Assembly (NCBI RefSeq): GCF_013375535.1
Contig: NZ_JABXJG010000003.1
Span: forward strand, 744,001 to 808,000
Length of the DNA: 64,000 nucleotides
Reading direction: 5' to 3'
Source of the DNA: Sphingobium sp. 15-1
GTDB taxonomy: Bacteria > Pseudomonadota > Alphaproteobacteria > Sphingomonadales > Sphingomonadaceae
Below are positions 28,644-38,898 of the stretch, piece after piece. The translations under genes were made by a program, and so were the position numbers. The notes beneath the pieces were generated by a model. The model was not told where the DNA came from. It did no database searches and worked only from the letters and a program-made list of their open reading frames with translations. Each line of letters starts with the position of its first letter. The first letter of the stretch is position 1.

Positions 28644-29162
28644 CGCCGCCAAGGTGTCCGGCATGATCGTGTAGACTGCCTCGCGCTGGGCGCCGCGATT
28701 TTGATGATCCACCCGATAGCCCTGATAGTGGCGTCGCAGGAGGCCGCCCCGACATAGATCCGACACTGCGCGGCTGACATTGCAGCGGCCCGATTGGCGA
28801 ACCCGCTCACGGACCCTTTCTTCAATGACACGGTCAGCCTGTGTCGGATCGGCCGGTAGTTCGTCAGCCTGCTCAAGTGCCGACCGCACGGTTTCGATCG
28901 TCGAACGGCGCCAGGGTGTACGCTGCGCGATCGGAGCCAGCGCATCGCACAGCCAGTCGCGGACAGGCACGGCGTCGCCGTTCACCATCACGCTCGGTCC
29001 AGCCCTGCCCTTTTCGTCAGCGACTTCCTCCAGGAGCTGGAGGAGCATGTAGGAGAATTTTGGCCGCGGCGAAGCTGCGGCGATCGCCGCCAAAAGCCCC
29101 GGCGTGTCCATCCCTCGCGCGGGTTCGACGGATGCTTCGAATAGGTCTGCCTGATGGAACAT
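28629..29162 (-). CDS. Hypothetical protein with winged-helix-like C-terminus
   Basis: A 177-residue protein. The N-terminus contains MDTPGLLAAIAAASPRPKFSYMLLQLLEEVADEKGRAGPSVMVNGDAVPVRDWLCDALAPIAQRTPWRRSTIETV; the C-terminal part (CNVSRAVSDLCRGGLLRRHYQGYRVDHQNRGAQREAVYTI) looks like a wing-helix DNA-binding fold. It is divergent from imuA with about 170 bp between. Exact function is unknown. Confidence 0.6.
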   Translation of the reverse strand: MFHQADLFEASVEPARGMDTPGLLAAIAAASPRPKFSYMLLQLLEEVADEKGRAGPSVMVNGDAVPVRDWLCDALAPIAQRTPWRRSTIETVRSALEQADELPADPTQADRVIEERVRERVRQSGRCNVSRAVSDLCRGGLLRRHYQGYRVDHQNRGAQREAVYTIMPDTLAALRRR

Positions 29163-29290
29163 AGCATGAATCTACTATGCACTTTGGTGGATGTGAATCC
29201 CACAAAGGACCGAAGGCGCTTTTTTTCTGGCGGATTCCACAGGCTTCGGAAGCGGTGCATTTGAGCTGCTTGACTCATCGCCGGGAACAG

Positions 29291-29305
29291 GAACAAATAA
29301 GGAAC
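29291..29305 (+). promoter_or_regulatory. LexA (SOS) box upstream of imuA
   Basis: GAAC-AAATAAG-GAAC is an exact match to the alphaproteobacterial LexA operator GAAC-N7-GAAC. It ends 31 bp before the imuA start at 29337. imuAB-dnaE2 cassettes are known LexA-regulated genes in this class, so position and sequence agree. Confidence 0.8.
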
Positions 29306-29336
29306 GAATCAACGAGTCCCGAGTCTCCTGAATGCC

Positions 29337-30048
29337 ATGCGTCAATCAACCGTCCTTGAAGATTTGCGAGCGCGTATCGAGGGCGTAGGCGTTCAGCGCG
29401 AAGCGATCCCGTTCGGCATCGACGCGATTGCCGGGCGGAGGCATTGCTGCAGGTGCTCTCCATGAAATGATGGGCAGTCCCGATCTCGCGGACTAGGCGA
29501 GTGCGACGGTCTTTCTGGCGGGAATCCTGGCGCGAATGGAAGGTCCCGTCTTCTGGTGCCTGCGCTGGCGCGACCTGTTTGCCCCTGCCCTTCATCTCGC
29601 CGGTCTTCATCCAGATCGGGTCATCTATGTCGAGGCCGGCAGCGACACCAATGTCCTGCTCGCGATGGAGGAGTGCCTGCATCACCCTGGCATCGCCGGT
29701 GTGGTTGGCGAAGTCGGGAAATATTCGACTACTGCATCGAAGCGCCTGCAATTGGCGGCGGAAAGCTCGGGTGTAGCGGCCTTCGTGTTTCGTCGCGCGG
29801 CGAAGGCCGAACAGGTCGCCGAAGGGACGGCAGCGATGACACGCTGGCGGATCACCGCTTCACCAAGCGAAGATCTCGGTCTGCCGAGCCTGGGTCGCCC
29901 TCGCTGGCATGTGGATTTGGAACGTGTGCGCGGTGGTAATCCGCACGCCTGGATCGTGGAGGCGTGCGATGCGACGGGTCGTATCGCTCTTCCTGCCGCA
30001 CTGGTCGACCGACCGGCTGCGGCGGAAGATCGCAAAATTGTCGCCTGA
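29337..30048 (+). pseudogene. imuA: ImuA, broken by a frameshift and a stop codon
   Basis: ImuA is a RecA-like accessory protein of the ImuA-ImuB-DnaE2 mutasome. From ATG 29337 the frame reads MRQSTVLEDLRARIEGVGVQREAIPFGIDAI, then ends at TGA 29463. In the +1 frame the family continues as LPGGGIAAGALHEMMGSPDLAD, meets TAG at 29494-29496, and then ASATVFLAGILARMEGPVFWCLRWRDLFAPALHLAGLHPDRVIYVEA. At least two lesions therefore separate the N-terminus from the rest, and a few codons around DAI..LPGGG seem missing. An internal ATG at 29536 could give a 170-residue product without the N-terminal region. The stop overlaps imuB. Confidence 0.8.
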
Positions 30049-31525
30049 GTGCCGTGACGGCCTGGTCCTTGATCTTCCGCTGGTGACCGCGGTGCCCGAT
30101 CACGGCAGGAAAGTCATTGCTGCCGTCGATGCCGAGGCTAAGGCGCTCGGTGTCCGCGTCGGCATGACCGTGACGAAGGCCCGAGCGTTTGCCCCTGAAT
30201 TGCAGGTCGTCGATGCCGACCCGGAGGGCGACCTGCAGGGACTTCGCGATCTCGCGCTATGGGCGGGCCGCCGATACTCACCCTTCGTATCACCGGATGC
30301 GCCCGACGGAATCTGGCTCGACATCACCGGCTGCGCGGGTCTCTTTGGCACCGAGAAGGCGCTGCTCAAGGATCTCCATCGCCGTGTTGCCGCGTCGGGG
30401 CTGGCTCTGCAGATCGCTGTGGCCGACACTGCAGGCTGCGCCCATGCCGTTGCGCGGCATGTACCCGCCGGCCGGCCGGTCACGATCGAGCCGGGCGGAC
30501 ACCGCACTGCCATTTCCATCCTGCCGATATCGGCGTTGCGATTGCCAGGACGCGAGGTCGAAGGTTTGCGCAAGCTCGGATTTGAGCGGATCGAACAGCT
30601 CATCGGTGCGCCGCGCGGCCCTCTCGCCAAACGGTTCGGCCGCGAATTGCATCGGCGGCTGGATCAGGCGCTCGGCTTCGTGCCCGAGCCGATCGAGCCG
30701 ATCTACCCTGAACATCTGCCGCGGGCCCGTCGAGGTTTCATGGAGCCGATCGCGACACCTGAAGCCTTCGCCCAGGTGATCGGCGATCTCGTTGCCGATG
30801 TGGTGGGGCAGCTCACCTGTATCGGCAAGGGTGCTCGCCGATTGGATTGCTATTTCCACCGTGTGGACGGCCACAATCAGGCGATCCGCATCGGGACCGC
30901 AACCGCATCCCGCGACGCAGGCCATCTCGCGAAATTGCTGTGCGCTAAGATCGAGACGGTCGAGCCAGGGCTTGGCATTGAGGCAATGACCCTCGTGACG
31001 CCGCTGGCTGACGCGCTCGCGGCCCAACAGGATGAAGGGTTGGAAAGCCCGCGACGCGGGCCGAACCTCGCCTCTCTGGTCGATGCGCTCGCCAACCGTT
31101 TTGGTCCACGGAGCCTGCATCGGGCGGCACCGCACGCGAGCAGTATGCCTGAGCGCTCGATCACCACGATGCCCGCCCTTGCGAAAGATAGCGGCGCCCA
31201 GTGGGACGATGACCTCCCTCGCCCCGCCCGCATGTTGGATCGACCCGAGCCAATCGACGTGGTCGCCCTGCTGCCAGACGATGCCCCTCGCCTCTTCGTG
31301 TGGCGTCGAAAGCGCTATCGGGTGACCCGAGGCGATGGTCCGGAACGCTTGCACGGCGAATGGTGGCGCGAGAGCGGCAATGAGGCCGACAAGGCGCTGA
31401 TCGTCCGGGATTATTATCAGGTCGAGACCGAGACAGGCGGTCGGTACTGGCTGTTCCGGCTCGGTGACGGCGTAAATCCGGCTACGGGCACCATGCGCTG
31501 GTTCATCCACGGTGCGTTCGCATGA
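29969..31525 (+). CDS. imuB: ImuB, Y-family polymerase-like mutasome protein
   Basis: A 518-residue member of the DNA polymerase Y family. ImuB proteins have lost polymerase activity and act as a hub that links DnaE2 to the sliding clamp. The start RRVVSLFLPHWSTDRLRRK is characteristic; little-finger-type sequences follow, and the C-terminal region ends with GRYWLFRLGDG..GTMRWFIHGAFA, typical of ImuB. ATG 29969 is chosen over an upstream frame because the domain begins there; it overlaps the imuA remnant. The stop overlaps the dnaE2 start as ATGA. Confidence 0.9.
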   Translation: MRRVVSLFLPHWSTDRLRRKIAKLSPECRDGLVLDLPLVTAVPDHGRKVIAAVDAEAKALGVRVGMTVTKARAFAPELQVVDADPEGDLQGLRDLALWAGRRYSPFVSPDAPDGIWLDITGCAGLFGTEKALLKDLHRRVAASGLALQIAVADTAGCAHAVARHVPAGRPVTIEPGGHRTAISILPISALRLPGREVEGLRKLGFERIEQLIGAPRGPLAKRFGRELHRRLDQALGFVPEPIEPIYPEHLPRARRGFMEPIATPEAFAQVIGDLVADVVGQLTCIGKGARRLDCYFHRVDGHNQAIRIGTATASRDAGHLAKLLCAKIETVEPGLGIEAMTLVTPLADALAAQQDEGLESPRRGPNLASLVDALANRFGPRSLHRAAPHASSMPERSITTMPALAKDSGAQWDDDLPRPARMLDRPEPIDVVALLPDDAPRLFVWRRKRYRVTRGDGPERLHGEWWRESGNEADKALIVRDYYQVETETGGRYWLFRLGDGVNPATGTMRWFIHGAFA

Positions 31526-34500
31526 GCGAGGTCGACGCCAACTATGTCGAGCTGCAGGTTACGACGCACTTCAGCTTCCTGAGGGGCGCATCATCCCCCG
31601 AGGAGCTGTTCGCCGCGGCCGCATTGCTCGGATTGCCTGCTCTCGGCGTCGTTGATCGAGGATCGGTCGCCGGCATCGTCCGGGCCTGGGATGCCGAACG
31701 GACCACCGGCGTTCGTGCCATCATCGGATGCAGGATCGATCTGAGCGACGGCACGGCGCTACTGCTCTATCCGACGGATCGCGCAGCCTATGGCCGAATG
31801 TGCCGACTGCTCAGCATCGGCAAAGAACGCGGCGGCAAGGGAGCCTGTCATCTCGACTGGTCGGATGTCGAACAATGGAATGACGGGCTCATCGCGATCC
31901 TGAGTCCTGACCGGGCAGACGTCGGCACCGAGGCCGCCCTTGCGCGGACGAAACGGATTTTCGCCGACCGTGCCTATCTGGCTCTGACGATCCGGCGGCG
32001 ACCGAAAGATGCGATCCGGCTGCGTGATCTCGCGAACCTGGCGGCTGCGGCTCGCGTTCCTACGGTCGCGACCAATGACGTGCTCTACCACGCGGCGGAG
32101 CGCCACATGCTGCAGGATGTTGTCACTTGCATCCGGGAGAAATGCACGATCGACGAATTGGGCGCTCGGCGCGAGCGGTTCGCCGATCGGCATCTCAAGA
32201 CCGGCCAGGAAATGGAGCGGCTGTTCCGTCGCTATCTCAAGGATGCGTCGCCCGTCTCTCGCACGCTCGAGATCGCAGCGCGGTGCAGTTTCAGCCTTGA
32301 GGAGCTCCGTTACCAATATCCGGATGAGATCAATGTGCCCGGCCGGACGCCGCAGGAGGAGCTGGAGCGGCTGACCTGGGAGAAAGCCCCCGACCGCTAT
32401 CCCGAGGGGGTCGATGACAAGGTGCGCTCGCAACTGGTGCACGAACTGAAGCTCATCGCGGACCTTGAGTATGCGCCCTATTTCCTGACCGTCCATTCCA
32501 TCGTGACCGAAGCGCGGCGGCGCGAGATTATCTGCCAGGGACGTGGGTCGGCCGCGAACAGTGCCGTTTGCTACGTGCTGGGCATCACCTCGATCGATCC
32601 GGTGCGCTCGGAATTGCTGTTCGAGCGTTTCGTGTCGGCCGAGCGGCGCGAGCCGCCCGATATCGACGTCGATTTCGAGCATGAGCGCCGGGAGGAAGTG
32701 ATCCAGTGGATTTATGAGACTTATGGGCGGACGCACTCGGCGCTGACGGCCGTCGTGACCCGCTATCGCGCGCGGGGCGCGGTCCGCGAAGTCGGCAAGG
32801 CGCTCGGCCTGAGCGAGGACATGACGGCGGGTCTGGCCGGGTCCGTCTGGGGATGGAGCCAGGATGGCGTCGAGGAAAAACACGCGGAAGAGCTCAATCT
32901 GGACCTCGCCGACCGGCGCCTGGTGCTGACCCTGGAATTGGCCCGTCAGCTCATCAATACGCCGCGCCATTTGTCGCAGCATCCTGGCGGATTCGTGCTG
33001 ACGCGCGATCGGCTTGACGAACTGGTGCCCATCGAGCCGGCTGCGATGGAAGATCGACAGGTGATCGAATGGGACAAAGACGATATCGATCTCCTGGGCT
33101 TCATGAAGGTCGATGTCCTGGCGCTGGGCATGTTGTCGTGCATGCGGCGGGCGTTCGAGTTCATGGAGAATGACAAGGGCCTGAAGCTCGATCTCGCGAC
33201 CATCCCCGCCGAGGATCCGGCGACCTACGCGATGATCCGCAAGGCCGATACCTTGGGTGTCTTCCAGATCGAGAGCCGCGCACAGATGGCGTCCATTCCG
33301 TTGATGGCGCCGCGCACCTTCTATGATCTGGTCATTCAGGTGGCGATCGTGCGCCCCGGGCCGATCCAGGGCGATATGGTCCACCCTTATCGTCGCCGGC
33401 GCAACGGCGAGGAGGCCGTCACCTATCCGACCGAGGAACTGCGGCGCGTGCTCGAGAAGACCTTGGGGGTGCCGCTGTTTCAGGAGCAGGCGATGCGCGT
33501 GGCCATCGAATGCGCTGGCTTCACACCGAGCGAAGCGGATCTGCTTCGGCGCGCGATGGCGACGTTCAAGCTGACAGGCGGCGTCTCACATTTTCGGGAC
33601 AAGCTGATCGATGGCATGGTCGCGCGCGGATACGATCAGGAATTCGCGGAGCGCACCTTCAAACAGATCGAGGGCTTCGGCTCCTATGGTTTCCCGGAAA
33701 GCCACGCCGCGAGCTTTGCGCTGATCGCCTACGCCAGCAGTTGGGTGAAATGCCATCATCCAGATGTGTTTTGCGCCGCGCTGCTAAATGCCCAGCCCAT
33801 GGGCTTTTATGCCCCGGCCCAAATCGTCCGCGACGCGCGTCAGCATGGCGTCGAGATCCGCCCGATCGACGTCAATCACAGCCGCTGGGATTGCACCCTT
33901 GAGCCAACGGGCGGCCGCTATCTCGCCGTTCGGCTGGGCCTTCGCATGGTGAATGAGCTCGCCAACCGCGATGCCGCGGCGATCGTCACGGCGCGCGCCG
34001 ATCAACACTATGAGAGCGTCGAGGAAATCCAGCGGCGTGCCGGCGTGGGGCGCGGCGCTCTGGATCGGATCGGCGAAGCCGATGGGTTCGGCTCATTGGG
34101 GAACAATCGGCGTGAGGGACTGTGGAGCGTTAAGGGGCTCGGCAATGCAGCATTGCCCTTGTTCGCTGCGGCGGACGAACGTGAAGGCAAGCTACGCCAG
34201 GAAGCGATCGAGCCGACGGTCATCCTTGCGCCTATGGGCGCCGGCGCGGAAGTGGTCGAGGATTATCGGGCCTCTGGCCTGTCGCTGCGGGCTCATCCGC
34301 TGGCGTTCCTGCGCGACGAATTGCGCAATCGCAAGATGATCACCTGCGATGAGCTGCAGTCCATGAAAGACGGCCGCTGGATCAATCTCGCGGGGATCGT
34401 GCTGGTCAGACAGAAGCCGGGCTCCGCCAAGGGCGTCATGTTCATCACGCTGGAGGACGAAACGAACGTCGCCAACCTGGTGGTATGGACCAACGTGTTC

Positions 34501-34791
34501 GAGAAGCATCGGCGCGCCGTCCTGGGTGCGTCGATGATGGGCGTGCGAGGCCAGGTGCAGCGCGAGGGCGAGGTTATCCATGTGGTCGCCCAGCGGCTCG
34601 ATGATTTGTCGCCGCTCCTTGCCAGCGTTGGCACACGCACGGATGTCGCCGATATCTACCGGGTTAGTCGCGCTGACGTGGCCAAACATCCGCTGCGGTG
34701 CGATCCCCGTGATCTGGTATCGTGGGATCGCAGATCGCTGACGCCACCGCCTGATCCCGGCATAAGGGTCCGTTCGCGTGATTTCCGCTGA
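31522..34791 (+). CDS. dnaE2: DnaE2, error-prone DNA polymerase III alpha subunit
   Basis: A 1089-residue C-family polymerase for damage-induced mutagenesis. The N-terminal PHP domain starts YVELQVTTHFSFLRGASSPEEL; the palm carries the catalytic acidic cluster PPDIDVDFEHERREEV at about residue 378; GSAANSAVCYVLGIT and the finger region FQEQAMRVAIECAGFTPSEADLLRRAM follow; an OB domain is near the end (INLAGIVLVRQKPGSAKGVMFITLEDE). The length matches DnaE2, not replicative DnaE1. It appears intact, although imuA in the same operon is broken. Confidence 0.95.
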   Translation: MSEVDANYVELQVTTHFSFLRGASSPEELFAAAALLGLPALGVVDRGSVAGIVRAWDAERTTGVRAIIGCRIDLSDGTALLLYPTDRAAYGRMCRLLSIGKERGGKGACHLDWSDVEQWNDGLIAILSPDRADVGTEAALARTKRIFADRAYLALTIRRRPKDAIRLRDLANLAAAARVPTVATNDVLYHAAERHMLQDVVTCIREKCTIDELGARRERFADRHLKTGQEMERLFRRYLKDASPVSRTLEIAARCSFSLEELRYQYPDEINVPGRTPQEELERLTWEKAPDRYPEGVDDKVRSQLVHELKLIADLEYAPYFLTVHSIVTEARRREIICQGRGSAANSAVCYVLGITSIDPVRSELLFERFVSAERREPPDIDVDFEHERREEVIQWIYETYGRTHSALTAVVTRYRARGAVREVGKALGLSEDMTAGLAGSVWGWSQDGVEEKHAEELNLDLADRRLVLTLELARQLINTPRHLSQHPGGFVLTRDRLDELVPIEPAAMEDRQVIEWDKDDIDLLGFMKVDVLALGMLSCMRRAFEFMENDKGLKLDLATIPAEDPATYAMIRKADTLGVFQIESRAQMASIPLMAPRTFYDLVIQVAIVRPGPIQGDMVHPYRRRRNGEEAVTYPTEELRRVLEKTLGVPLFQEQAMRVAIECAGFTPSEADLLRRAMATFKLTGGVSHFRDKLIDGMVARGYDQEFAERTFKQIEGFGSYGFPESHAASFALIAYASSWVKCHHPDVFCAALLNAQPMGFYAPAQIVRDARQHGVEIRPIDVNHSRWDCTLEPTGGRYLAVRLGLRMVNELANRDAAAIVTARADQHYESVEEIQRRAGVGRGALDRIGEADGFGSLGNNRREGLWSVKGLGNAALPLFAAADEREGKLRQEAIEPTVILAPMGAGAEVVEDYRASGLSLRAHPLAFLRDELRNRKMITCDELQSMKDGRWINLAGIVLVRQKPGSAKGVMFITLEDETNVANLVVWTNVFEKHRRAVLGASMMGVRGQVQREGEVIHVVAQRLDDLSPLLASVGTRTDVADIYRVSRADVAKHPLRCDPRDLVSWDRRSLTPPPDPGIRVRSRDFR

Positions 34792-35061
34792 TCCTGTCCA
34801 AACTCGCCGGCTCGCAGCTCCGGGGGAAAACGAGAGAAGTTCGGCGCAGTGGGAGCTTGTCATTAGACTAGCCGGTCGGTGCATAGGTATTCGGGCGAGA
34901 GACATCATTCCAGCTCATGGCAGGGAGCCTGGACCATTCCTATATCGCCTTCGGGGGCCAGCTTACGGCCAACGCGTCACAGTGTTTCTGTTCACGCCAT
35001 TGACGTGTGAGCGGGTGAACGAGGCGCGCCAGCAACAGCCGGAGCAGGAAAGCAGCGTTTC

Positions 35062-36456
35062 ATGGTATCTTCGTCCGCCGCGACAGTTGAAGCCCTCATC
35101 GCGACACTGCTTGCGACACGGAATCAGACCGACATGATTGCCAAGCTGGGCCAATCGCCGCGGCCTGCGATGTCCAAGGCGATCGGCGCCGAGATCCGGT
35201 CCGCAATCGAGACGCTCGGCGGTCATATCGAAGCAAAACGCCGCCGCGAGGCGACCGTGACGCTCCTCGCGCTGTTGTACATCGATGCCGCCTATGTGGT
35301 GCCCCGCCTGCGCCGGGCAGGTGTGCTGCGTGCTTCGCGTTACGGCTACGCCGGCAATCTGATCGGCACCCTCGCCAAGACCGCACTCCAGATACGGCCG
35401 TTGTTGAACGCTCCAGAACGCGCTCGCTATTTCGAGTCCGTGATTGCGCTCAGCAAATTGGCCTCCAACGCGCGCGCGATCTACGACGAAATCGTCAAAA
35501 TCCTCGGGAGCCGGCGAGATTGCGTTCTCAAGACCCTGCTCGTGATTCTCAATAACCAGTTCTACCAGGGCTGGGTCGCCGACCCTTCGCAGCCGTCCTG
35601 GTCGCCTCGCCGCTACACCACGGAAGAATATGTAGACGGCGCCTCGCTGATCTTCTCGATCTATGCCTCGCTGTTCCCGATCACCGACGAATGCTGCAAT
35701 CACGTCGATATTGCTGCCATCACGACGGACGCGGTGGTCTATGAACGACTGCTCCTCGCGGCCGTGCGCCTCACAAAATTCAAGGACGCGGAAACCCAGA
35801 TTGATGGGTTGCCCTATCAAGCGACGCTCGAAGGCGAGACCGTCACAATCTCATCGATCGACCCGGACATAGAGCGCTCCGTCCGCTTGGGCTACATTCA
35901 GAGCGACAATCAAGCGATCATCCGGATCCACCGTTTCCGGAACTCAAACCCGCCGATGTCCATGAGTGACTTTCTCGACATGGGCTTTGAACGTGACGCC
36001 TTTCCCGGCTTGCTCGAACTCGCGGAAAAGCCGGTCAGACGCTATCGAATGATGCTGCCGACGGCGCCGGAAATCTTCTCGATCTTCGCTGGGGACCAGA
36101 TGTTTCGCGAGGAGGTGGAGAGCCTCCTCCTCCTCGATGTCAACAACTTTGGGAACGTCAGCGATCTGATCGCCGATGTGAATGAGCATGTCACCACCAC
36201 CGACATCTTCAAATTTCAGAGGTACTTCACCTTCCTGAGCGGTGTGTACCAAAGGGCCTTGGCGCGGATTGAGGACGAGGCCGAGCGCACATTCCTCACC
36301 TTCACGTCGACCGTCTTTGTGATGTCTCACGACAATCTCTTCATGCAGATGATGTTGATTTTTAGGAGCGAAGCAAAGGTGCGCTCCCTGATTGAGAACG
36401 GCGGTGCAAAATTAGACCACGGTGGCGGCGGCGAAGTGCTGCTGCGGGCGGCGTAA
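35062..36456 (+). CDS. Hypothetical protein, 3' end cut by IS21 copy B
   Basis: The protein has about 444 native residues (MVSSSAATVEALIATLLATRNQTDM... to EAKVRSLI at 36392) plus 20 residues encoded by the IS21 left end (ENGGAKLDHGG..., stop at 36456). It is mostly helical, with no membrane segment and no recognised domain. ARIEDEAERTFLTFTSTVFVMSHDNLFMQMMLIF near the end suggests the fold continued past the insertion, so the gene is probably inactivated. It stands alone, 270 bp after dnaE2. Confidence 0.6.
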   Translation: MVSSSAATVEALIATLLATRNQTDMIAKLGQSPRPAMSKAIGAEIRSAIETLGGHIEAKRRREATVTLLALLYIDAAYVVPRLRRAGVLRASRYGYAGNLIGTLAKTALQIRPLLNAPERARYFESVIALSKLASNARAIYDEIVKILGSRRDCVLKTLLVILNNQFYQGWVADPSQPSWSPRRYTTEEYVDGASLIFSIYASLFPITDECCNHVDIAAITTDAVVYERLLLAAVRLTKFKDAETQIDGLPYQATLEGETVTISSIDPDIERSVRLGYIQSDNQAIIRIHRFRNSNPPMSMSDFLDMGFERDAFPGLLELAEKPVRRYRMMLPTAPEIFSIFAGDQMFREEVESLLLLDVNNFGNVSDLIADVNEHVTTTDIFKFQRYFTFLSGVYQRALARIEDEAERTFLTFTSTVFVMSHDNLFMQMMLIFRSEAKVRSLIENGGAKLDHGGGGEVLLRAA

Positions 36457-36495
36457 AAGTCGTCCACTTTGCCTTCTTTGCGCGAGCAGGGAGGG

Positions 36496-38008
36496 CGTGG
36501 AGATATATACCGTGGATCTTTACCTGAAGGTGCGTCTTGCTTGCGCGGGCGGCATGAGCCAGCGTGAGGCGGCGAAGCATTTCAACGTATCGCGCGACAC
36601 GGTCCGCAAGATGCTGTCGTATTCGGAGCCCCCCGGTTACCGCCGGACGGCGGCGGTGCGGCGGCCCAAGCTGGAAGCGTTCGTTCCGATCATCGATGCA
36701 TGGCTTGATGGTGACCGTCAGGTTCCGCGCAAGCAGCGTCATACGGCGAAGCGGGTATTTGACCGCCTTCGCGAAGAGCACGGTTTCACCGGCGGCTACA
36801 CGATCATCAAGGATTACATCCGACAGCGCGAGCAGCGCAGCCGGGAGATGTTCGTGCCGCTGGCGCATGCGCCCGGCCATGCCCAGGCAGATTTTGGTGA
36901 GGCCATGGTCGAGATCGGCGGTGTTGTGCAGAAGGCGCATTTCTTCGTGCTCGATCTACCGCACAGCGACGCCTGCTACGTGCGCGCCTATCCCGCTGCC
37001 GTTGCCGAGGCATGGATGGACGGCCACGTGCACGCCTTCGCGTTTTTCGGCGCGGTGCCGCTGTCGATCGTCTACGATAACGACCGCTGCCTGGTCTCGA
37101 AGATCCTGCCCGACGGCACGAGGCAGCGCGCCCGGCTGTTCAGCGGCTTCCTGTCGCATTACCTGATCCGCGATCGTTACGGCCGTCCCGGCAGGGGGAA
37201 CGACAAAGGCAGTGTTGAAGGGCTGGTCGGTTATGCTCGCCGCAACTTCATGGTGCCGATCCCCCGGTTCGCGACGTGGGAGGCGTTCAACCTGTGGCTC
37301 GAGGAGCAATGCCGCAAGCGTCAGAACGACCGGCTGCGGGGCGAGAGCGAGACGATCGGCGAGAGGCTGAAGCGCGATCTGGCGGCGATGCAGGAACTGC
37401 CGGCTGCCCCGTTCGAGGCTTGTGACCAGACCAGCGGCCAGGTCTCGTCGCAGGCGCTGGTGCGTTACCGGACCAATGATTACTCGGTGCCGGTGCGCTT
37501 CGGCCATCAGGAGGTATGGATCCGGGGCTATGTCGGCGAGGTGGTGATCGGCTGCCGGGGCGAGGTCATTGCCCGTCATGTGCGCAGCTACGAGCGCGAG
37601 GACGTGATCTTCGATCCCATCCATTACCTTCCCCTGATCGAACAGAAGATCAATGCGCTCGATCAGGCAGCGCCCCTGCAAGGCTGGCACCTGCCCGAAG
37701 CGTTTGCAACGCTGCGCCGCCTCATGGAAGCTCGTATGGGCAAGCATGGTCGGCGCGAGTATGTGCAGGTGCTGCGTCTGCTGGAGAGCTTCACGCTTGC
37801 CGATCTGCATGCGGCCGTAAAGCAGGCTCTCGATATCGGGGCGATCGGCTTTGATGCCGTGAAGCATCTCCTGCTGTGCCGGGTGGAGCGCCGACCACCC
37901 CGATTGGACATGGCGATCTATCCCTATCTGCCCAGAGCCAGGGTGGAGACGACATCGGCGCGCTCCTACATGCAGTTGCTCTCGGGCGATGCGAAGGATG
38001 CGGCATGA
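36496..38008 (+). CDS. istA: IstA transposase (IS21 family)
   Basis: A roughly 503-residue DDE transposase. The N-terminal HTH is VRLACAGGMSQREAAKHFNVSRDTVRKML; the catalytic core has Asp in HAQADFGEAM, Asp in SIVYDNDR, and Glu in RGNDKGSVEGLVGYARRNF; a beta-rich C-terminal domain follows (SGQVSSQALVRYRTNDYSVPVRFG). GTG 36496 is taken as the start because the AGGGAGG stretch lies just before it; GTG 36511 is an alternative. An open frame extends upstream through the IS end but is unlikely to be used. Confidence 0.93.
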
Positions 38009-38772
38009 GCAGTCCGTCCCCCGAGCTGTTACTGGCCAGCCACCTCAAGACGCTCAAGCTACCAACCTTCCTGCGCGAGCATGACAAGCTGGCCCGGCGA
38101 TGCGCGGCCGAGGGCGCAGATCACGTCCGCTACCTTGCCCGGCTTGTCGAACTGGAGCTGATCGACCGGGAACGCCGGATGGTCGAGCGCCGGATCAAGG
38201 CTGCGAAGTTCCCGGCCGCCAAGAGCCTCGACAGCTTCGACTTTGCCGCGATCCCCAAGCTCAACAAGATGCAGGTGCTGGAACTGGCACGCTGCGACTG
38301 GATCAACCGCCGCGAGAACGTCATAGCCCTTGGTCCCTCGGGAACCGGCAAGACCCATGTGGCGATCGGCCTCGGCCTTGCCGCCTGCCAGAAGGGCCTG
38401 ACGGTCGGCTTCACCACCGCGTCCGCGCTGGTCAGCGCGATGATGGAGGCACGCGACGAACGCCGCCTTCTGCGCCTCCACAAGCAAATGGCCGGATACA
38501 AGCTCCTCATCATCGATGAACTGGGGTTCGTGCCGCTCTCGAAAACCGGCGCGGAACTGCTGTTCGAGCTGATCTCGCAGCGTTACGAGCGCGGCTCGAC
38601 GCTGATCACCAGCAACTTGCCGTTCGACGAGTGGACCGAAACGTTCGGCTCCGAGCGCCTGACAGGCGCGCTCCTCGACCGGCTTACCCACCACGTCTCC
38701 ATACTCGAGATGAACGGAGAGAGCTATCGTCTGGCCCAAAGCCAGGCGCGCAAGGCACGCTCCAACCCCTGA
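38005..38772 (+). CDS. istB: IstB transposition helper ATPase (IS21 family)
   Basis: A 255-residue AAA+ ATPase of the DnaC/IstB type that assists IstA in target selection. The Walker A motif is LGPSGTGKTHVA (about residues 110-121), Walker B is LLIIDELGFVPLS, and sensor 1 is TLITSNLPFDEW. ATG 38005 overlaps the istA stop (ATGA), the typical coupling in this family. A longer frame upstream lies inside istA and is not used. Confidence 0.95.
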   Translation: MSSPSPELLLASHLKTLKLPTFLREHDKLARRCAAEGADHVRYLARLVELELIDRERRMVERRIKAAKFPAAKSLDSFDFAAIPKLNKMQVLELARCDWINRRENVIALGPSGTGKTHVAIGLGLAACQKGLTVGFTTASALVSAMMEARDERRLLRLHKQMAGYKLLIIDELGFVPLSKTGAELLFELISQRYERGSTLITSNLPFDEWTETFGSERLTGALLDRLTHHVSILEMNGESYRLAQSQARKARSNP

Positions 38773-38898
38773 CAGAAAAGACCATCCGTGTGTTGGCGAC
38801 CCCCACTCGGGCTACGCCCTCGCGGCGCTCGCCAGCACACGGATCACCCGGCCTGATTTTGCGCCGCCCAATGGCCGACTTTTACTCCGCCGTTGACA

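Larger units (their letters stand above)
36393..38898 (+). mobile_element. IS21-family insertion sequence, copy B (intact, 2506 bp)
   Basis: Complete element with TGAGAACGGCGGTGCAAAA at the left end and, inward from the right, TGTCAACGGCGGAGTAAAA; the termini begin TG and end CA. It carries intact istA and istB overlapping by ATGA. Secondary repeats near both ends (GGCGGCGTAAAAGTCG; GGCGGCGCAAAATC) fit the multiple terminal binding sites of the family. Left flank: the 35062 gene; right flank: truncated copy C. No target duplication was seen. Confidence 0.95.

Noticed and set aside
34778..35137. 119-residue plus-strand frame between dnaE2 and the 35062 gene
   Set aside because: No family resemblance, overlaps the 35062 gene by 76 bp, and has Arg/Pro-rich composition typical of chance high-GC frames.
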